Shown: one piece after another, positions 40,274 to 49,247 of the stretch
Position numbering within the stretch: the stretch's first letter is position 1
How the letters are laid out: the number at the start of each line of letters is the position of its first letter
Source: Ruegeria sp. Alg231-54
GTDB lineage: Bacteria; Pseudomonadota; Alphaproteobacteria; Rhodobacterales; Rhodobacteraceae
Assembly (NCBI RefSeq): GCF_900143525.1
Contig: NZ_FREZ01000002.1
Location: 186,001 to 250,000, forward strand
Direction: 5' to 3'
DNA length: 64,000 nucleotides
Notes under the pieces: generated by a model
What the model saw: the letters and a program-made list of their open reading frames with translations, nothing else
What the model was told of the DNA's origin: nothing
The model's database searches: none
Made by a program: the position numbers and the translations under genes

Positions 40274-40322
40274 TGCGTGGTTTTTCCACGCAATGGAAGG
40301 ATATTCCGGTTTGCGTGGCAAA
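40274..40322. promoter_or_regulatory. Two dyads upstream of sat/cysC
   Basis: TGCGTGG-N5-CCACGCA (40274-40292, loop TTTTT) and TTTGCGTGGCAAA (40310-40322, TTTGC-GTG-GCAAA) lie 101 to 149 bases before the sat/cysC start and share TGCGTGG. They fit operator sites of an unidentified regulator, or hairpins of the transcript from 40380 downwards. Near 40214-40227, GGGGC and GCCCC form another small hairpin in the leader. Confidence 0.35.
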
Positions 40323-40379
40323 CTGCGAAGCTAGTTCCCGAGGCGGGTAACAATTCCGCAGAATTGAGAGCGAGTGTTC

Positions 40380-42050
40380 TTATGCAGCAACACTGGCGTT
40401 CAGATCTGCGGCTTTGGGGACGGGCAGGGCAGGAATCGGGCGCGTCACGCCACGCAGGTCGAATGGGCGAACCTGCCGCATATCGCCGTCAAATCCTGCC
40501 GCCAGCAATAACTCTTCCGAGACCAGAAGTTCGCAGCCCAAGTTCTTGGTTTCGGTCTCTAACCGGCTGGCCACATTTACGGTGTCGCCGATGATTGTAC
40601 GGGCGGCGTGGCCCGCGGCACCGATTTCACCCAGAACAAGGTCCCCCAGATGTAGGCCCATTCCGATGCGGATCCGGGGGCTGCCTTCTGTTTCCAGCTG
40701 CTGGTTGAAACGCTGCAAGGCAAGGCTGATTTCAATGGCCGCTTTCATCCCGGCCTGAGCAGAGCTTTGGGCGTCGTTGGTTTCGAACACGGCCAACAGG
40801 CCGTCGCCCATGTATTTGTCGACCACTCCGCCCTCGGCCGTGATCGCGGGGACGATGGAGTCGAAAAAGCGGTTCAGCAGGAAAACAATGTCATAGGGCA
40901 GTTGGCCAGCAGTGCGTGAGGTAAAGCCGCGCATGTCCAGAAACAGGACCGCCAATTGCCGTTCCTGACCCTGGCTTGCATGTGCCCGGTGTCGCGCGCC
41001 ATCCGGGCGGAACATGCGAAACGCTGTGATCGGAGCCATCGGTCGAATTTGGCATGCCAGCCGGGCACCCGCCGGGGCGCTGACCGCAGCTAGGCTTCGG
41101 GCTTCGACCTCACCAGGTTCGGGCAGTTGATCCCCGCCCTCCTCGACAATCACGCGGCAGGTGGTGCAGCGCCCTTTGCCACCGCATAGCGCCGTGTGTG
41201 GAATGCCGTTGGCTTGGGAAATTTCAAGCAAGGTCATTCCTTTTTCGGCAACGACCTCAGGGCCTTGAGCGTACTTGACGCGCACGGAATGTCGGCGGCG
41301 CCACAGCTTGCGGATCGCAAATACCGCCAGGGATGCGCCGAGGGCCACCCAGAACGCCATGAGCGCATTGTCTTTTACGCTGAACAGGTGCTGGAAATCT
41401 TCGGGAGAGGGCCAGTTGTAATGCTCGATATATTGTTCGCGCAAAAAGGGGTCTGCAAAATCAGCCCAGATCCGGCGCCCCTCCGTCAACACTCCGGCAA
41501 GGGCAAATGTCGGAACAAACACAGCCAGGCCAATCAGATATGGCACCAGTTTTGGCCACCAGCGGGTCAGCCGCAGCCACATGTGCAGTCCGATACAGCC
41601 ATGTACCCAAACCACCAGCAACAACAGGCTTTGCATCCAGACCGCGTAGCTGGGCCACATCAGAACGATGATATAGCCCATTTCATCGTTCACATCGTAA
41701 ACCGTGTTCGCATAGCGCGTTTGCACGATATGCGAGATCAGCTGCAATGGGATCAACAACCCCAGAACCATCTGCAACCCCGTGCTGAACGGCATGCGCA
41801 AAGTCCGGCGCTGGCTGATCGAGTACAGGGCTAACCCAGCGTGTATTAGCAGAGCAGCATAGAGAATTGCGCTTCCGATCCCGTGGCGCGTGATCACATG
41901 CCGGGCATCCTGCATGTCATGCAGGTAGTCCGTGTGAAACAGACCAAGGCCGATATTGATGAAATGAAAGAACGCAAAGGCGAACAAAACTAGGCCGCTG
42001 CCGATCCTCAGCCGGGTTGCCCACCCGCCTTGCCACAGAACAGTTTTCAA
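40380..42050 (-). CDS. Membrane adenylate cyclase with a ferredoxin domain
   Basis: 556-residue protein with three parts. Residues 13-250 hold about six membrane helices with several buried histidines (29, 70, 107, 150, 156), compatible with a heme-binding cytochrome-type anchor. Residues 255-335 are a 2Fe-2S ferredoxin fold: Cys289, Cys295, Cys298 (CGGKGRCTTC) and Cys333. Residues 365-535 are a class III nucleotide cyclase: LDMRGFTS (metal Asp372), DKYMGDGLLAVF (Lys412, Asp416) and IIGDTVNVASRLE (Asn492, Arg496). All catalytic residues are present, so cAMP production is likely and its control may be by redox state. Monocistronic; related proteins exist in other alphaproteobacteria. Confidence 0.9.
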   Translation of the reverse strand: MKTVLWQGGWATRLRIGSGLVLFAFAFFHFINIGLGLFHTDYLHDMQDARHVITRHGIGSAILYAALLIHAGLALYSISQRRTLRMPFSTGLQMVLGLLIPLQLISHIVQTRYANTVYDVNDEMGYIIVLMWPSYAVWMQSLLLLVVWVHGCIGLHMWLRLTRWWPKLVPYLIGLAVFVPTFALAGVLTEGRRIWADFADPFLREQYIEHYNWPSPEDFQHLFSVKDNALMAFWVALGASLAVFAIRKLWRRRHSVRVKYAQGPEVVAEKGMTLLEISQANGIPHTALCGGKGRCTTCRVIVEEGGDQLPEPGEVEARSLAAVSAPAGARLACQIRPMAPITAFRMFRPDGARHRAHASQGQERQLAVLFLDMRGFTSRTAGQLPYDIVFLLNRFFDSIVPAITAEGGVVDKYMGDGLLAVFETNDAQSSAQAGMKAAIEISLALQRFNQQLETEGSPRIRIGMGLHLGDLVLGEIGAAGHAARTIIGDTVNVASRLETETKNLGCELLVSEELLLAAGFDGDMRQVRPFDLRGVTRPIPALPVPKAADLNASVAA

Positions 42051-42101
42051 TCAGATCACCTGCGTTGGTCTCGCCTGAGGCAGAGTCTGATACGCCACAG
42101 C

Positions 42102-42578
42102 TTAGCGGTCAAGCAGAGGTTGTGCGTAATGCGGTGTCCAATCTGTCGGCGGTTCATCCATACCGATAACGGAAGGCGACGGGTCGAACAGGACAATGTG
42201 GCTGAGTTCGGGGCGCGAGCGCGAGCTGTATAGCAACCCGTCCGCGCCAGTGCTGCGCGCGTGGTCCGAGAGCCGCCATGTGGGTGAGGTGCCCTGTTTG
42301 GCGTGAATATCCTGCCATATGACAGATGCGTCAGACTGCCCCCTTAGGTCGACCAGCTTTGCGCCTGTCACGTTTGCCTGCACCAAAACCCGTGGCGGAT
42401 CGCCCGCCGAAACATATCGTCGAATAGCAACCCCGGCGCCTTCTGCGCTGAGCGAGGCGTAAAGCGCCGTCTGCCCCGAGTTATGAAAACGCCCCTCCGG
42501 TGCCCGGGCAGGGGCCAAAGGGGCGTCCAATTGCGTCAGAAAAAGAATTCTCCAGACCGGGCCGGAGAATTCCAGCAT
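42102..42578 (-). CDS. RES-domain protein (NAD-consuming toxin fold)
   Basis: 158-residue protein with the RES domain layout: VWRILFL at the N-terminus, PEGRFHNSGQTALYASLSAEG (arginine and tyrosine region, written in two parts GRFHNSGQTALYAS and LSAEG), and ADGLLYSSRSRPE followed by IVLFDPS. RES toxins (MbcT-like) cleave NAD and come with an Xre-like antitoxin. Here the glutamate expected after the YxS block appears shifted or missing (SAEGAGVA), and no antitoxin gene is adjacent. It starts 4 bases after the trxB stop with AGGA 8 bases upstream, so it is coupled to trxB. Activity is uncertain. Confidence 0.7.
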   Translation of the reverse strand: MLEFSGPVWRILFLTQLDAPLAPARAPEGRFHNSGQTALYASLSAEGAGVAIRRYVSAGDPPRVLVQANVTGAKLVDLRGQSDASVIWQDIHAKQGTSPTWRLSDHARSTGADGLLYSSRSRPELSHIVLFDPSPSVIGMDEPPTDWTPHYAQPLLDR

Positions 42579-42582
42579 CAGA

Positions 42583-43599
<1,017 letters not shown>

Positions 43600-43677
43600 T
43601 TAAACCCCCAACCTTTTGACAGGCAGCCATGCATTTGCGGCAAGGTGCCCAAAAAAAGAACATTGAAAATATAGAAT

Positions 43678-43706
43678 ATTGCGCAGGTGCGAAAGATAAT
43701 TGCGCA
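43678..43706. promoter_or_regulatory. Paired ATTGCGCA repeats between trxB and the Lrp-type gene
   Basis: ATTGCGCA occurs at 43678-43685 and 43699-43706, exactly 21 bases apart (two helical turns, same face). This is in the divergent promoter region 45-73 bases before the regulator, in line with an autoregulatory site for an Lrp/AsnC protein. Confidence 0.4.
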
Positions 43707-43750
43707 TTGGTCGGGTGCTGATATAACAACCGAAAAATTAGGAGCATTTC

Positions 43751-44251
43751 ATGGTCGCGATACGGCTGGATGAGATTGACCGCAAGATTTTGGCAGAATT
43801 GCAGGCAGACGGTCGCATGACCAATGTCGAGTTGGCAAAACGCGTAGGTATTTCAGCGCCGCCTTGCCTGCGGCGCGTGCGTACGCTTGAGGATTCCGGG
43901 CTTATTCGCGGCTACCATGCGGATGTGAACTCACGCGAGTTGGGGTTCGAGGTTCAGGTCTTTGCCATGGTGGGGCTGGAAAGCCAGGCCGAATCCGAAC
44001 TTAACGCATTTGAGGAACGCTGCCGCGAATGGCCGCTGGTCCGGGAATGCCACATGTTGAACGGCGAGGTGGACTTTATACTGAAATGCGTCGCCCCTGA
44101 TCTGAGCAGTTTTCAACAGTTTCTGACAGGCGAACTGTTGACCACGCCCAATGTAGCCAGCGTCAAAACATCGCTGGTTATTCGCGGCGCCAAAGACGAA
44201 CCCGGCGTTCCCTTCGACGTTCTGGAAGAACGAATGAACCGGACGGCGTGA
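43751..44251 (+). CDS. Lrp/AsnC-family transcriptional regulator
   Basis: 166-residue regulator. N-terminal helix-turn-helix: RLDEIDRKILAELQADGR, VELAKRVGISAPPCLRRVRTLEDSGLI (written as two segments, MTNVELAKRVGI and SAPPCLRRVRTLE). C-terminal RAM (ligand-sensing) domain: VFAMVGLESQAESEL through REWPLVRECHMLNGEVDFIL. AGGAG is 6 bases before the start. It is divergent from trxB and may sense an amino acid; its target is not known. Repeats in the divergent region fit autoregulation. Confidence 0.94.
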   Translation: MVAIRLDEIDRKILAELQADGRMTNVELAKRVGISAPPCLRRVRTLEDSGLIRGYHADVNSRELGFEVQVFAMVGLESQAESELNAFEERCREWPLVRECHMLNGEVDFILKCVAPDLSSFQQFLTGELLTTPNVASVKTSLVIRGAKDEPGVPFDVLEERMNRTA

Positions 44252-44369
44252 ACATCATTCGCTTTTGATGCGGTTTCGACGGCGGCAGAAAAGCAGCGAC
44301 CGTCAATGATAGAACCCAACTAATTATCATCTGCATAATGCCCCCACACTGCAGTTAATTTTTTTGTTG

Positions 44370-45152
44370 TCACGCAGAAAGCGCATTTATCTCACCGTCT
44401 CCTGCGCGTGGTAGAATCAGTGGACCAAAATCGCTCAGCAATTCGATATGCGCAAACAAGTTCAAGTAGATCGATCTGAGCGATTGGCTGACCTGGCGTG
44501 CGGCATTGACACCCGGATGGTATGATTCGAATTGCAGGCCATCGACCTTGATGACCGAATGACGTTTCAGGCAGATGTGAAACAGCTCAATCGGGGTCGG
44601 TGGCAATGTTTCGATCACGCTTATACCGTCCTGGAATTCATGGACAGGGGTCAGAATCTCGCCCCCGTCGTGCAAATGGCGCAGATGCGCAGGTGTGCCC
44701 AGCAGACGAGCTGCGGGTCCCGCAATCACGCCGGACAACGGTTTTTGCATCCCAAATGTATCAGCCGTGATCCGAGTTAGCGGGCGTGTTCGGCCACGCG
44801 AGTCCTCGCGTCCGGGAATCAGGGTCACCGATCCTTTCCAAAGCACTTTTTGCAAGGCACCGTCCTGTGTCAGAATCGAGTCGCCCGGCAGCAAATCTTC
44901 GATTGCCAATGGGCCATGTTCGGTTTCCACCAGGGATCCGCGTGTAAAGGCACAAAAGGCGTCTTCGAACATGGGCAATGCCGGGGCGATGTGGCGCGTT
45001 TGCGAAACATCTCCGTTCGGCATCAAGGTGCTGACCTCATAGCGCCGCAACTGCGCCTTTGGTCTTGCGTTTGTCCTCGGAATTTCGCGCAGCATGGCCG
45101 AAGTTTCGACCGCATTTCTGGCTGCGCGCGCGAAAGAATGTGGAATGGTCAT
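44370..45152 (-). CDS. Hint-domain protein (Hint_2 type)
   Basis: 260-residue protein. From residue 67 it has the hedgehog/intein-like signature: CAFTRGSLVETEHGPLAIED, LLPGDSILTQDG and, later, the TPAHLRHL block with the conserved histidine. Cys67 would be the self-splicing/autocleavage nucleophile. There is no partner domain on either side except a short N-terminal region, and no signal peptide. Roseobacters have many such proteins, whose role is unclear. The last 60 residues carry the SYHPGVNAARQVSQSLR stretch. Confidence 0.85.
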   Translation of the reverse strand: MTIPHSFARAARNAVETSAMLREIPRTNARPKAQLRRYEVSTLMPNGDVSQTRHIAPALPMFEDAFCAFTRGSLVETEHGPLAIEDLLPGDSILTQDGALQKVLWKGSVTLIPGREDSRGRTRPLTRITADTFGMQKPLSGVIAGPAARLLGTPAHLRHLHDGGEILTPVHEFQDGISVIETLPPTPIELFHICLKRHSVIKVDGLQFESYHPGVNAARQVSQSLRSIYLNLFAHIELLSDFGPLILPRAGDGEINALSA

Positions 45153-45154
45153 TT

Positions 45155-45310
45155 TTATTCCGTCCCCTCTAAAACACCGCTCAGACGGGCAGAGCCCTCC
45201 GTACAGGGCAACCTGAATGGCATTGTTTTTGTCTTCAGGGAGACGGCGATCGCAGGTCGCACGCCTTGCAGACGTTGCAAGGCAAGGAATTTACGCTTTT
45301 CTTTGGTCAT
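45155..45310 (-). CDS. Short ORF upstream of the Hint gene (uncertain)
   Basis: A 51-codon frame, lysine-rich at the start (TKEKRKFLALQRLQGVR) and ending SARLSGVLEGTE, 2 bases before the Hint gene start. A GGGGGG run is about 8 bases upstream. I do not recognise it. Coding potential is not established, and no other support exists. It is listed because the surrounding 45.3-45.9 kb otherwise has little. Confidence 0.2.
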   Translation of the reverse strand: MTKEKRKFLALQRLQGVRPAIAVSLKTKTMPFRLPCTEGSARLSGVLEGTE

Positions 45311-45485
45311 CACGCTGACCCCCCAGACAAACTCACTAAAACGCAAGCGGGAATTGCCAGCGCACACACACCCCTGAACCTGGCCGCTGGAAATTTCAGC
45401 GGTAGGTCACACACCGGCCCGGAGCACCCCTCCGATGTGTGTCTTGACCCTTGGAACCGGCAGCTTGGTTCCTTGGGCGTTTTGA

Positions 45486-45614
45486 TTAGAGTCGTGTTGC
45501 CAAGCGGCGTGCGACCCTGACCGAGTTGCTGGAAATCCGTTTCCACGGCATCTCCGGCGCTTGCTCTCTTGTGGCCGCAACAACGGCACTGAGAAAGCGA
45601 GATTTAACCTTCAT
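45486..45614 (-). CDS. Short basic protein of 42 residues
   Basis: A small ORF with ATG at 45614 and AGGA 6 bases upstream (AGGAACAAAG). It reads KVKSRFLSAVVAATREQAPE then MPWKR, ISSN, and an arginine-rich tail RVARRLATRL. The FLSAVVAA and MPWxR pattern resembles short hypothetical proteins known in Rhodobacteraceae, which I recall but cannot check. No function is known. The rest of 45615-45845 shows no convincing gene or RNA. Confidence 0.5.
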   Translation of the reverse strand: MKVKSRFLSAVVAATREQAPEMPWKRISSNSVRVARRLATRL

Positions 45615-45845
45615 CTTTGTTCCTGCTTATGGTGTGGTCCATTGCCCGTTTCCCTTTGAAAGCCAATGTGGCCTGCCAATACGGCACCGATAAGGCTGAT
45701 CCGGGATGAATCCAGGAAAAGTGAAGGTCGGCAGTTCCTCTTCTTTCGGACTGTCACACACTGCTGGAGAATTGACTGGTAAACACCTGAGCGCGGACAA
45801 TAAAAGTGAAAATATCTCGACTCAGGTAGACACAAACAATATGGC

Positions 45846-45867
45846 AAAAAAGCGGCGAAATCGCCAC
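45846..45867 (-). terminator. Intrinsic terminator after pgeF
   Basis: On the minus strand GTGGCG (45867-45862) pairs with CGCCGC (45857-45852), loop ATTT, and six T follow (45851-45846). It lies 15 bases after the pgeF stop and ends the lgt-midA-pgeF operon. Confidence 0.8.
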
Positions 45868-45881
45868 ATTTCGGGCGCGGT

Positions 45882-46640
45882 CTATAATTTAATGGCAGAA
45901 ATCAGGCGGCCATAGTCGGCTTCTTTAGCGTGGGTGGACCGGCGGTACGAATAGAATCTGTCCGGGTCCGAATAGGTGCAGTGCCGCGTCCACTCGGCGC
46001 GCCCGATGCCTGCCTGCCGCAGCCTGTGCAGGCCAAATGCGGGCAGATCGAACTGCAGCCGATCCCCATTGCCGTTCGCAAAGAACCTGAGGTTTTCGGG
46101 CGATCCCGCTGCGAATTCATCCAGGAAATCTGGGCCGACCTCATAGGCGCTTTGAGAAATAGTAGGGCCAACGACAGCGACGGTGTTTTCCCGCTTTGCG
46201 CCCAATGCCTCCATCGCGTCCAGGGTTGCCTCCAATACACCGTCCAACGCTCCGCGCCACCCTGCATGCGCAGCCCCGATCACATTCGCGTCAGAATCGG
46301 CAAACAGGACCGGTTGGCAATCCGCTGTCAGAATCGTCAGTGCCAGTCCCGGGGTTGCGGTGACAACCGCATCCGCTTTGGGTTTGTCGCCGTTTATCGG
46401 AGCGTCCACGGTCAGAACGGTTGGGGAATGCACTTGATGCACGCCAACCAAAGCGTCCGGGTTGACTTCCATCGCGGCGGCCACGCGCTGACGGTTCACT
46501 GCCACTGCTTCGGTTTGGTCAGACGAGCCATAGCCGCAGTTCAAACCCGCGAATATTCCGGAAGACGCACCGCCCCGACGGCTGAAGAACCCGTGGCGGA
46601 CAGGCGATAAGATGTCCGAGGTCAGAATTTCCAATGTCAT
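45882..46640 (-). CDS. pgeF: Purine nucleoside phosphorylase/peptidoglycan editing factor PgeF (YfiH)
   Basis: 252-residue member of the YfiH/LACC1 family (multicopper-oxidase-like fold; described as PgeF or as a purine nucleoside phosphorylase). Metal-site motifs are VHQVHSPTVLTVD (His), LTADCQPVLFAD (Cys) and GAAHAGWRGALDGV (His); QSAYEVGPDF follows. The start overlaps the stop of the MidA-like gene (ATGA). Last gene of the lgt-midA-pgeF operon; a terminator follows. Confidence 0.93.
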   Translation of the reverse strand: MTLEILTSDILSPVRHGFFSRRGGASSGIFAGLNCGYGSSDQTEAVAVNRQRVAAAMEVNPDALVGVHQVHSPTVLTVDAPINGDKPKADAVVTATPGLALTILTADCQPVLFADSDANVIGAAHAGWRGALDGVLEATLDAMEALGAKRENTVAVVGPTISQSAYEVGPDFLDEFAAGSPENLRFFANGNGDRLQFDLPAFGLHRLRQAGIGRAEWTRHCTYSDPDRFYSYRRSTHAKEADYGRLISAIKL

Positions 46641-47704
46641 GGTTCCAGTCCCGGTGGAGGTGCAGCGTAAGAAGGATAGAGACCCAGTACTTTGAACAGA
46701 TTTCCCATTTCCTCGGGATGCGTCAACCGGCGATGTGCTGCAATGAGCGTCTCAAGCTCAGACCCGCCGAGTGGCGCAGCCAGCGCCTGTGCGCGGGCCG
46801 TGATGCCCAACCGTTCCAGAAACATGCCCTGAGGTGTCAGCTTTGTATGGGCGCAACCCGCGGCCCGTGCGGCTATAGCAAGGGGCTCGAAATCTACATG
46901 CGCGGTCAGATCCGCCCGACCCGGAGCTTGCAGGGGATCAACACGTTCATGTGATTGCAAAGCTTGAAACGTGTCGCCCAACGAATGCCAGTCACCGTAA
47001 TCCACGATCAGACCCGCCCCGCCATAAGTGGCGATCCGCCCAGCGATCACGGTCAGGATCGGAATCGCGGCCGCGCAAAGTTCAACCAGATCGCCATCTT
47101 GGGTGTCTATCATGCGATCCGTTAGCGCGACCTGAGCTGTGTTCGGCCCCAGCCCATACGTCAGCGATTCGCCCTGCACACCGATCAGACGTTCGCACCA
47201 GCTATCGCCGTCACGTATGAATTGGCGGACTGGCAGGGCATCAAAAAACTCGTTCGCCACCAAAAACAGGGGGGCTTGGGGCAGGGCGGTGAGCGTATCG
47301 ATCCAACGCGGGTTGTGACCGCTCAGCGATTGCGCCTGCCTGTCCCGCAGGGCAGGAGAGGCTTCGAACAAAACAATTTCTGCGGCCTCGTGAAACCCGG
47401 ATACGCTGCTGGTTGCGCGCAGGATATCCGCCATCAGGGTGCCACGACCCGGTCCAAGCTCTGTTAGAATGAATCTGTCCGGCTTGTCCTGATCCATCCA
47501 GCTTTGCGCCAGTGCAAGCCCGATCAACTCTCCGAACATCTGGCTGACTTCCGGGGCGGTAATGAAATCTCCCTGCGCGCCCAGCGGATCACGGGTGGTG
47601 TAATACCCGAACTTAGGGTTCAGCAGGCATTCAGTCATGAAATCGGCCACGCTCATCGGGCCATTCAGCGCAATTTGCGCCATTAGGTGATCCTTTAGGT
47701 TCAT
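46637..47704 (-). CDS. SAM-dependent methyltransferase (MidA/NDUFAF7 family)
   Basis: 355-residue protein. It has [29 protein letters not shown], split as [20 protein letters not shown] and [28 protein letters not shown] (SAM loop) and [15 protein letters not shown], the family's signature. NDUFAF7 methylates complex I subunit NDUFS2 in mitochondria; a bacterial role in complex I is inferred by homology. The start ATG overlaps the lgt stop (ATGA), and its stop overlaps pgeF. The longer frame to 47803 is not needed. Confidence 0.92.
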   Translation of the reverse strand: MNLKDHLMAQIALNGPMSVADFMTECLLNPKFGYYTTRDPLGAQGDFITAPEVSQMFGELIGLALAQSWMDQDKPDRFILTELGPGRGTLMADILRATSSVSGFHEAAEIVLFEASPALRDRQAQSLSGHNPRWIDTLTALPQAPLFLVANEFFDALPVRQFIRDGDSWCERLIGVQGESLTYGLGPNTAQVALTDRMIDTQDGDLVELCAAAIPILTVIAGRIATYGGAGLIVDYGDWHSLGDTFQALQSHERVDPLQAPGRADLTAHVDFEPLAIAARAAGCAHTKLTPQGMFLERLGITARAQALAAPLGGSELETLIAAHRRLTHPEEMGNLFKVLGLYPSYAAPPPGLEP

Positions 47705-48588
47705 TGAGTGCGTCGCGCGCGCAGCGCAAACCACAGGCCAAGCGCGATCATTGGCAGCGACAGCATTTGCCCCATCGTCAAGCCGTAGCCGCTCACGTGC
47801 CACGCCAGCCCCAGCGGATTCCCGGGCGAGACAAACTGTGCGTCGGGTTGACGAAAGAACTCAACAATGAAACGCGAGGCACCATAACCTGCCAAAAATA
47901 CACCCATCACCAGACCGGGCTTGTGAAACGCCCGACGTCGATAGGCCATCCACAGCAAAAGTGCGCCCAGCAACAAACCTTCCAGTGCGGCTTCATAAAG
48001 TTGTGAAGGGTGTCTGGCACACATCCCGGCTACAACACCCGGGCAGTCCTGTGCGGCACCACCTGGAAAGATCACCGCCCATGGAACGTCGCTGGGTCGC
48101 CCCCAAAGCTCGGCATTAGTGAAGTTCGCCAACCGCCCTAACAACAGCCCGGGCGGCACAGCATGTGCGATCAGATCAGCCAAAGACAATACCGGCACCT
48201 GGTAACGCCGAGCATAGAGATAGGACGCAACGACAACCCCCAGCAGACCACCATGGAAGGCCATGCCGCCCTGCCAGATCATCAAAATCTCTAGTGGATG
48301 CGATAAGTAATAGGCCGGTTGATAAAACAGAACGAACCCCAGTCGCCCGCCGAGAATCACCCCAAGGATGATCCAGGTGATCAGATCCTCAAGTTGCTGC
48401 GGTTTCATCGGTGGTGTTTGATCAGGCCAAAGGGCCGGACGCTTCAGCGCCGCAGTACCCAATCGCCATGCGATCAGAATACCGGCAATATAGGCCAGCG
48501 CGTACCATCTAAGTGCGAACTCCATCCCGAACAGCGAGATCGAGAAAACTTCGGGCGAAAGGTCGGGGAAATTCAGAACAGCCTGCAT
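47701..48588 (-). CDS. lgt: Prolipoprotein diacylglyceryl transferase
   Basis: 295-residue integral membrane enzyme that adds diacylglycerol to the lipobox cysteine of prolipoproteins. The signature [25 protein letters not shown] is present, as are [11 protein letters not shown] and the C-terminal [14 protein letters not shown]. Length fits. First gene of the lgt-midA-pgeF operon, divergent from ubiK. Its substrates include short lipoproteins such as that predicted at 60.2 kb. Confidence 0.96.
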   Translation of the reverse strand: MQAVLNFPDLSPEVFSISLFGMEFALRWYALAYIAGILIAWRLGTAALKRPALWPDQTPPMKPQQLEDLITWIILGVILGGRLGFVLFYQPAYYLSHPLEILMIWQGGMAFHGGLLGVVVASYLYARRYQVPVLSLADLIAHAVPPGLLLGRLANFTNAELWGRPSDVPWAVIFPGGAAQDCPGVVAGMCARHPSQLYEAALEGLLLGALLLWMAYRRRAFHKPGLVMGVFLAGYGASRFIVEFFRQPDAQFVSPGNPLGLAWHVSGYGLTMGQMLSLPMIALGLWFALRARRTQ

Positions 48589-48685
48589 GTGCGTCTCATT
48601 GCCCGGGGTTAGCGGGGCAAGTCAACCTTGAGCCCGGGCCATTCTTTACCCATATAGAGACCAACCGCGATACCGGAGTAAAGCC

Positions 48686-48934
48686 ATGCAAACCCGTAAC
48701 AAGATTCTTGATGACGTTTCCCAACTGATGACCAATGCCATGGGCGTAGCCCAAGGCGCGAAGGACGAGGCCGAAAACGCGATGAAGTCGATGATCGACC
48801 GCTGGCTGGCCGACCGCGATTTCGTCACGCGCGAAGAGTTTGATGCTGTGCGCGCCATGGCCCAGAAAGCGCGCGAAGAGAACGCAGCTCTTGAGGCGCG
48901 TATTGCGGCGCTTGAAGCCAAACTGGACAAATAA
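48686..48934 (+). CDS. ubiK: Ubiquinone biosynthesis accessory factor UbiK-type protein
   Basis: 82-residue coiled-coil protein of the YqiC/BMFP family, an accessory of the ubiquinone-synthesis complex that also binds membranes. Features: DDVSQLMTNAMGVAQGAKDEAE, then DFVTREEFDAVRAMAQKAREEN, ending in a coiled coil ALEARIAALEAKLDK. It is divergent from lgt with 97 bases between, and is followed by a hairpin. Confidence 0.9.
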   Translation: MQTRNKILDDVSQLMTNAMGVAQGAKDEAENAMKSMIDRWLADRDFVTREEFDAVRAMAQKAREENAALEARIAALEAKLDK

Positions 48935-48970
48935 GTTCCGCACACTCGAGATTCTGAAAAAAGAAAGCCG

Positions 48971-48998
48971 CCGCGCAATCCACGCTGGGATTGTGCGG
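48971..48998 (+). terminator. Hairpin after ubiK
   Basis: CCGCGCAATCC (48971-48981) pairs with GGATTGTGCGG (48988-48998), an 11-bp stem with one G-U and loop ACGCTG. No T run follows on the plus strand, but the minus strand reads TTTCTTTTTT past the stem (48966-48957), so it could also end a minus-strand transcript (with one mismatch). Confidence 0.45.
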
Positions 48999-49247
48999 TG
49001 TTGTGTATACTGACGCCTTACCAAATTTAATCAAGACAAAGCTGGCGGTAGCACCAATATTTTGATCGCCGTTGCTGACTGTCCACAACTTATTGCTGTT
49101 ATCCCCAACAAATAGGGTTGCCAGAACCCTGCCCGCGGCGCACCATATCTAGTACAGGCAGACTGGGGAAGCCCGGCTTGTAGAGCAAGCAACTAGCGCT
49201 GGGGCGCTGCCAGCCCCTAAAAGGCTAGAGATTAGTGAGGTGGCATT
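48999..49247 (+). other. Gene-less leader before ybjN with small hairpins
   Basis: About 250 bases (the full gap 48935-49247 is 313 bases). No coding potential is seen on either strand. It holds small inverted repeats, e.g. GCTTG (from 49178) with CAAGC, and GGGGC with GCCCC near 49200-49218, so the ybjN message may have a structured 5' end. Confidence 0.3.

Noticed and set aside
45706..45915. 69-codon plus-strand ORF before pgeF
   Set aside because: It runs across the terminator and into the end of pgeF, has no ribosome binding site, and shows no recognisable pattern.
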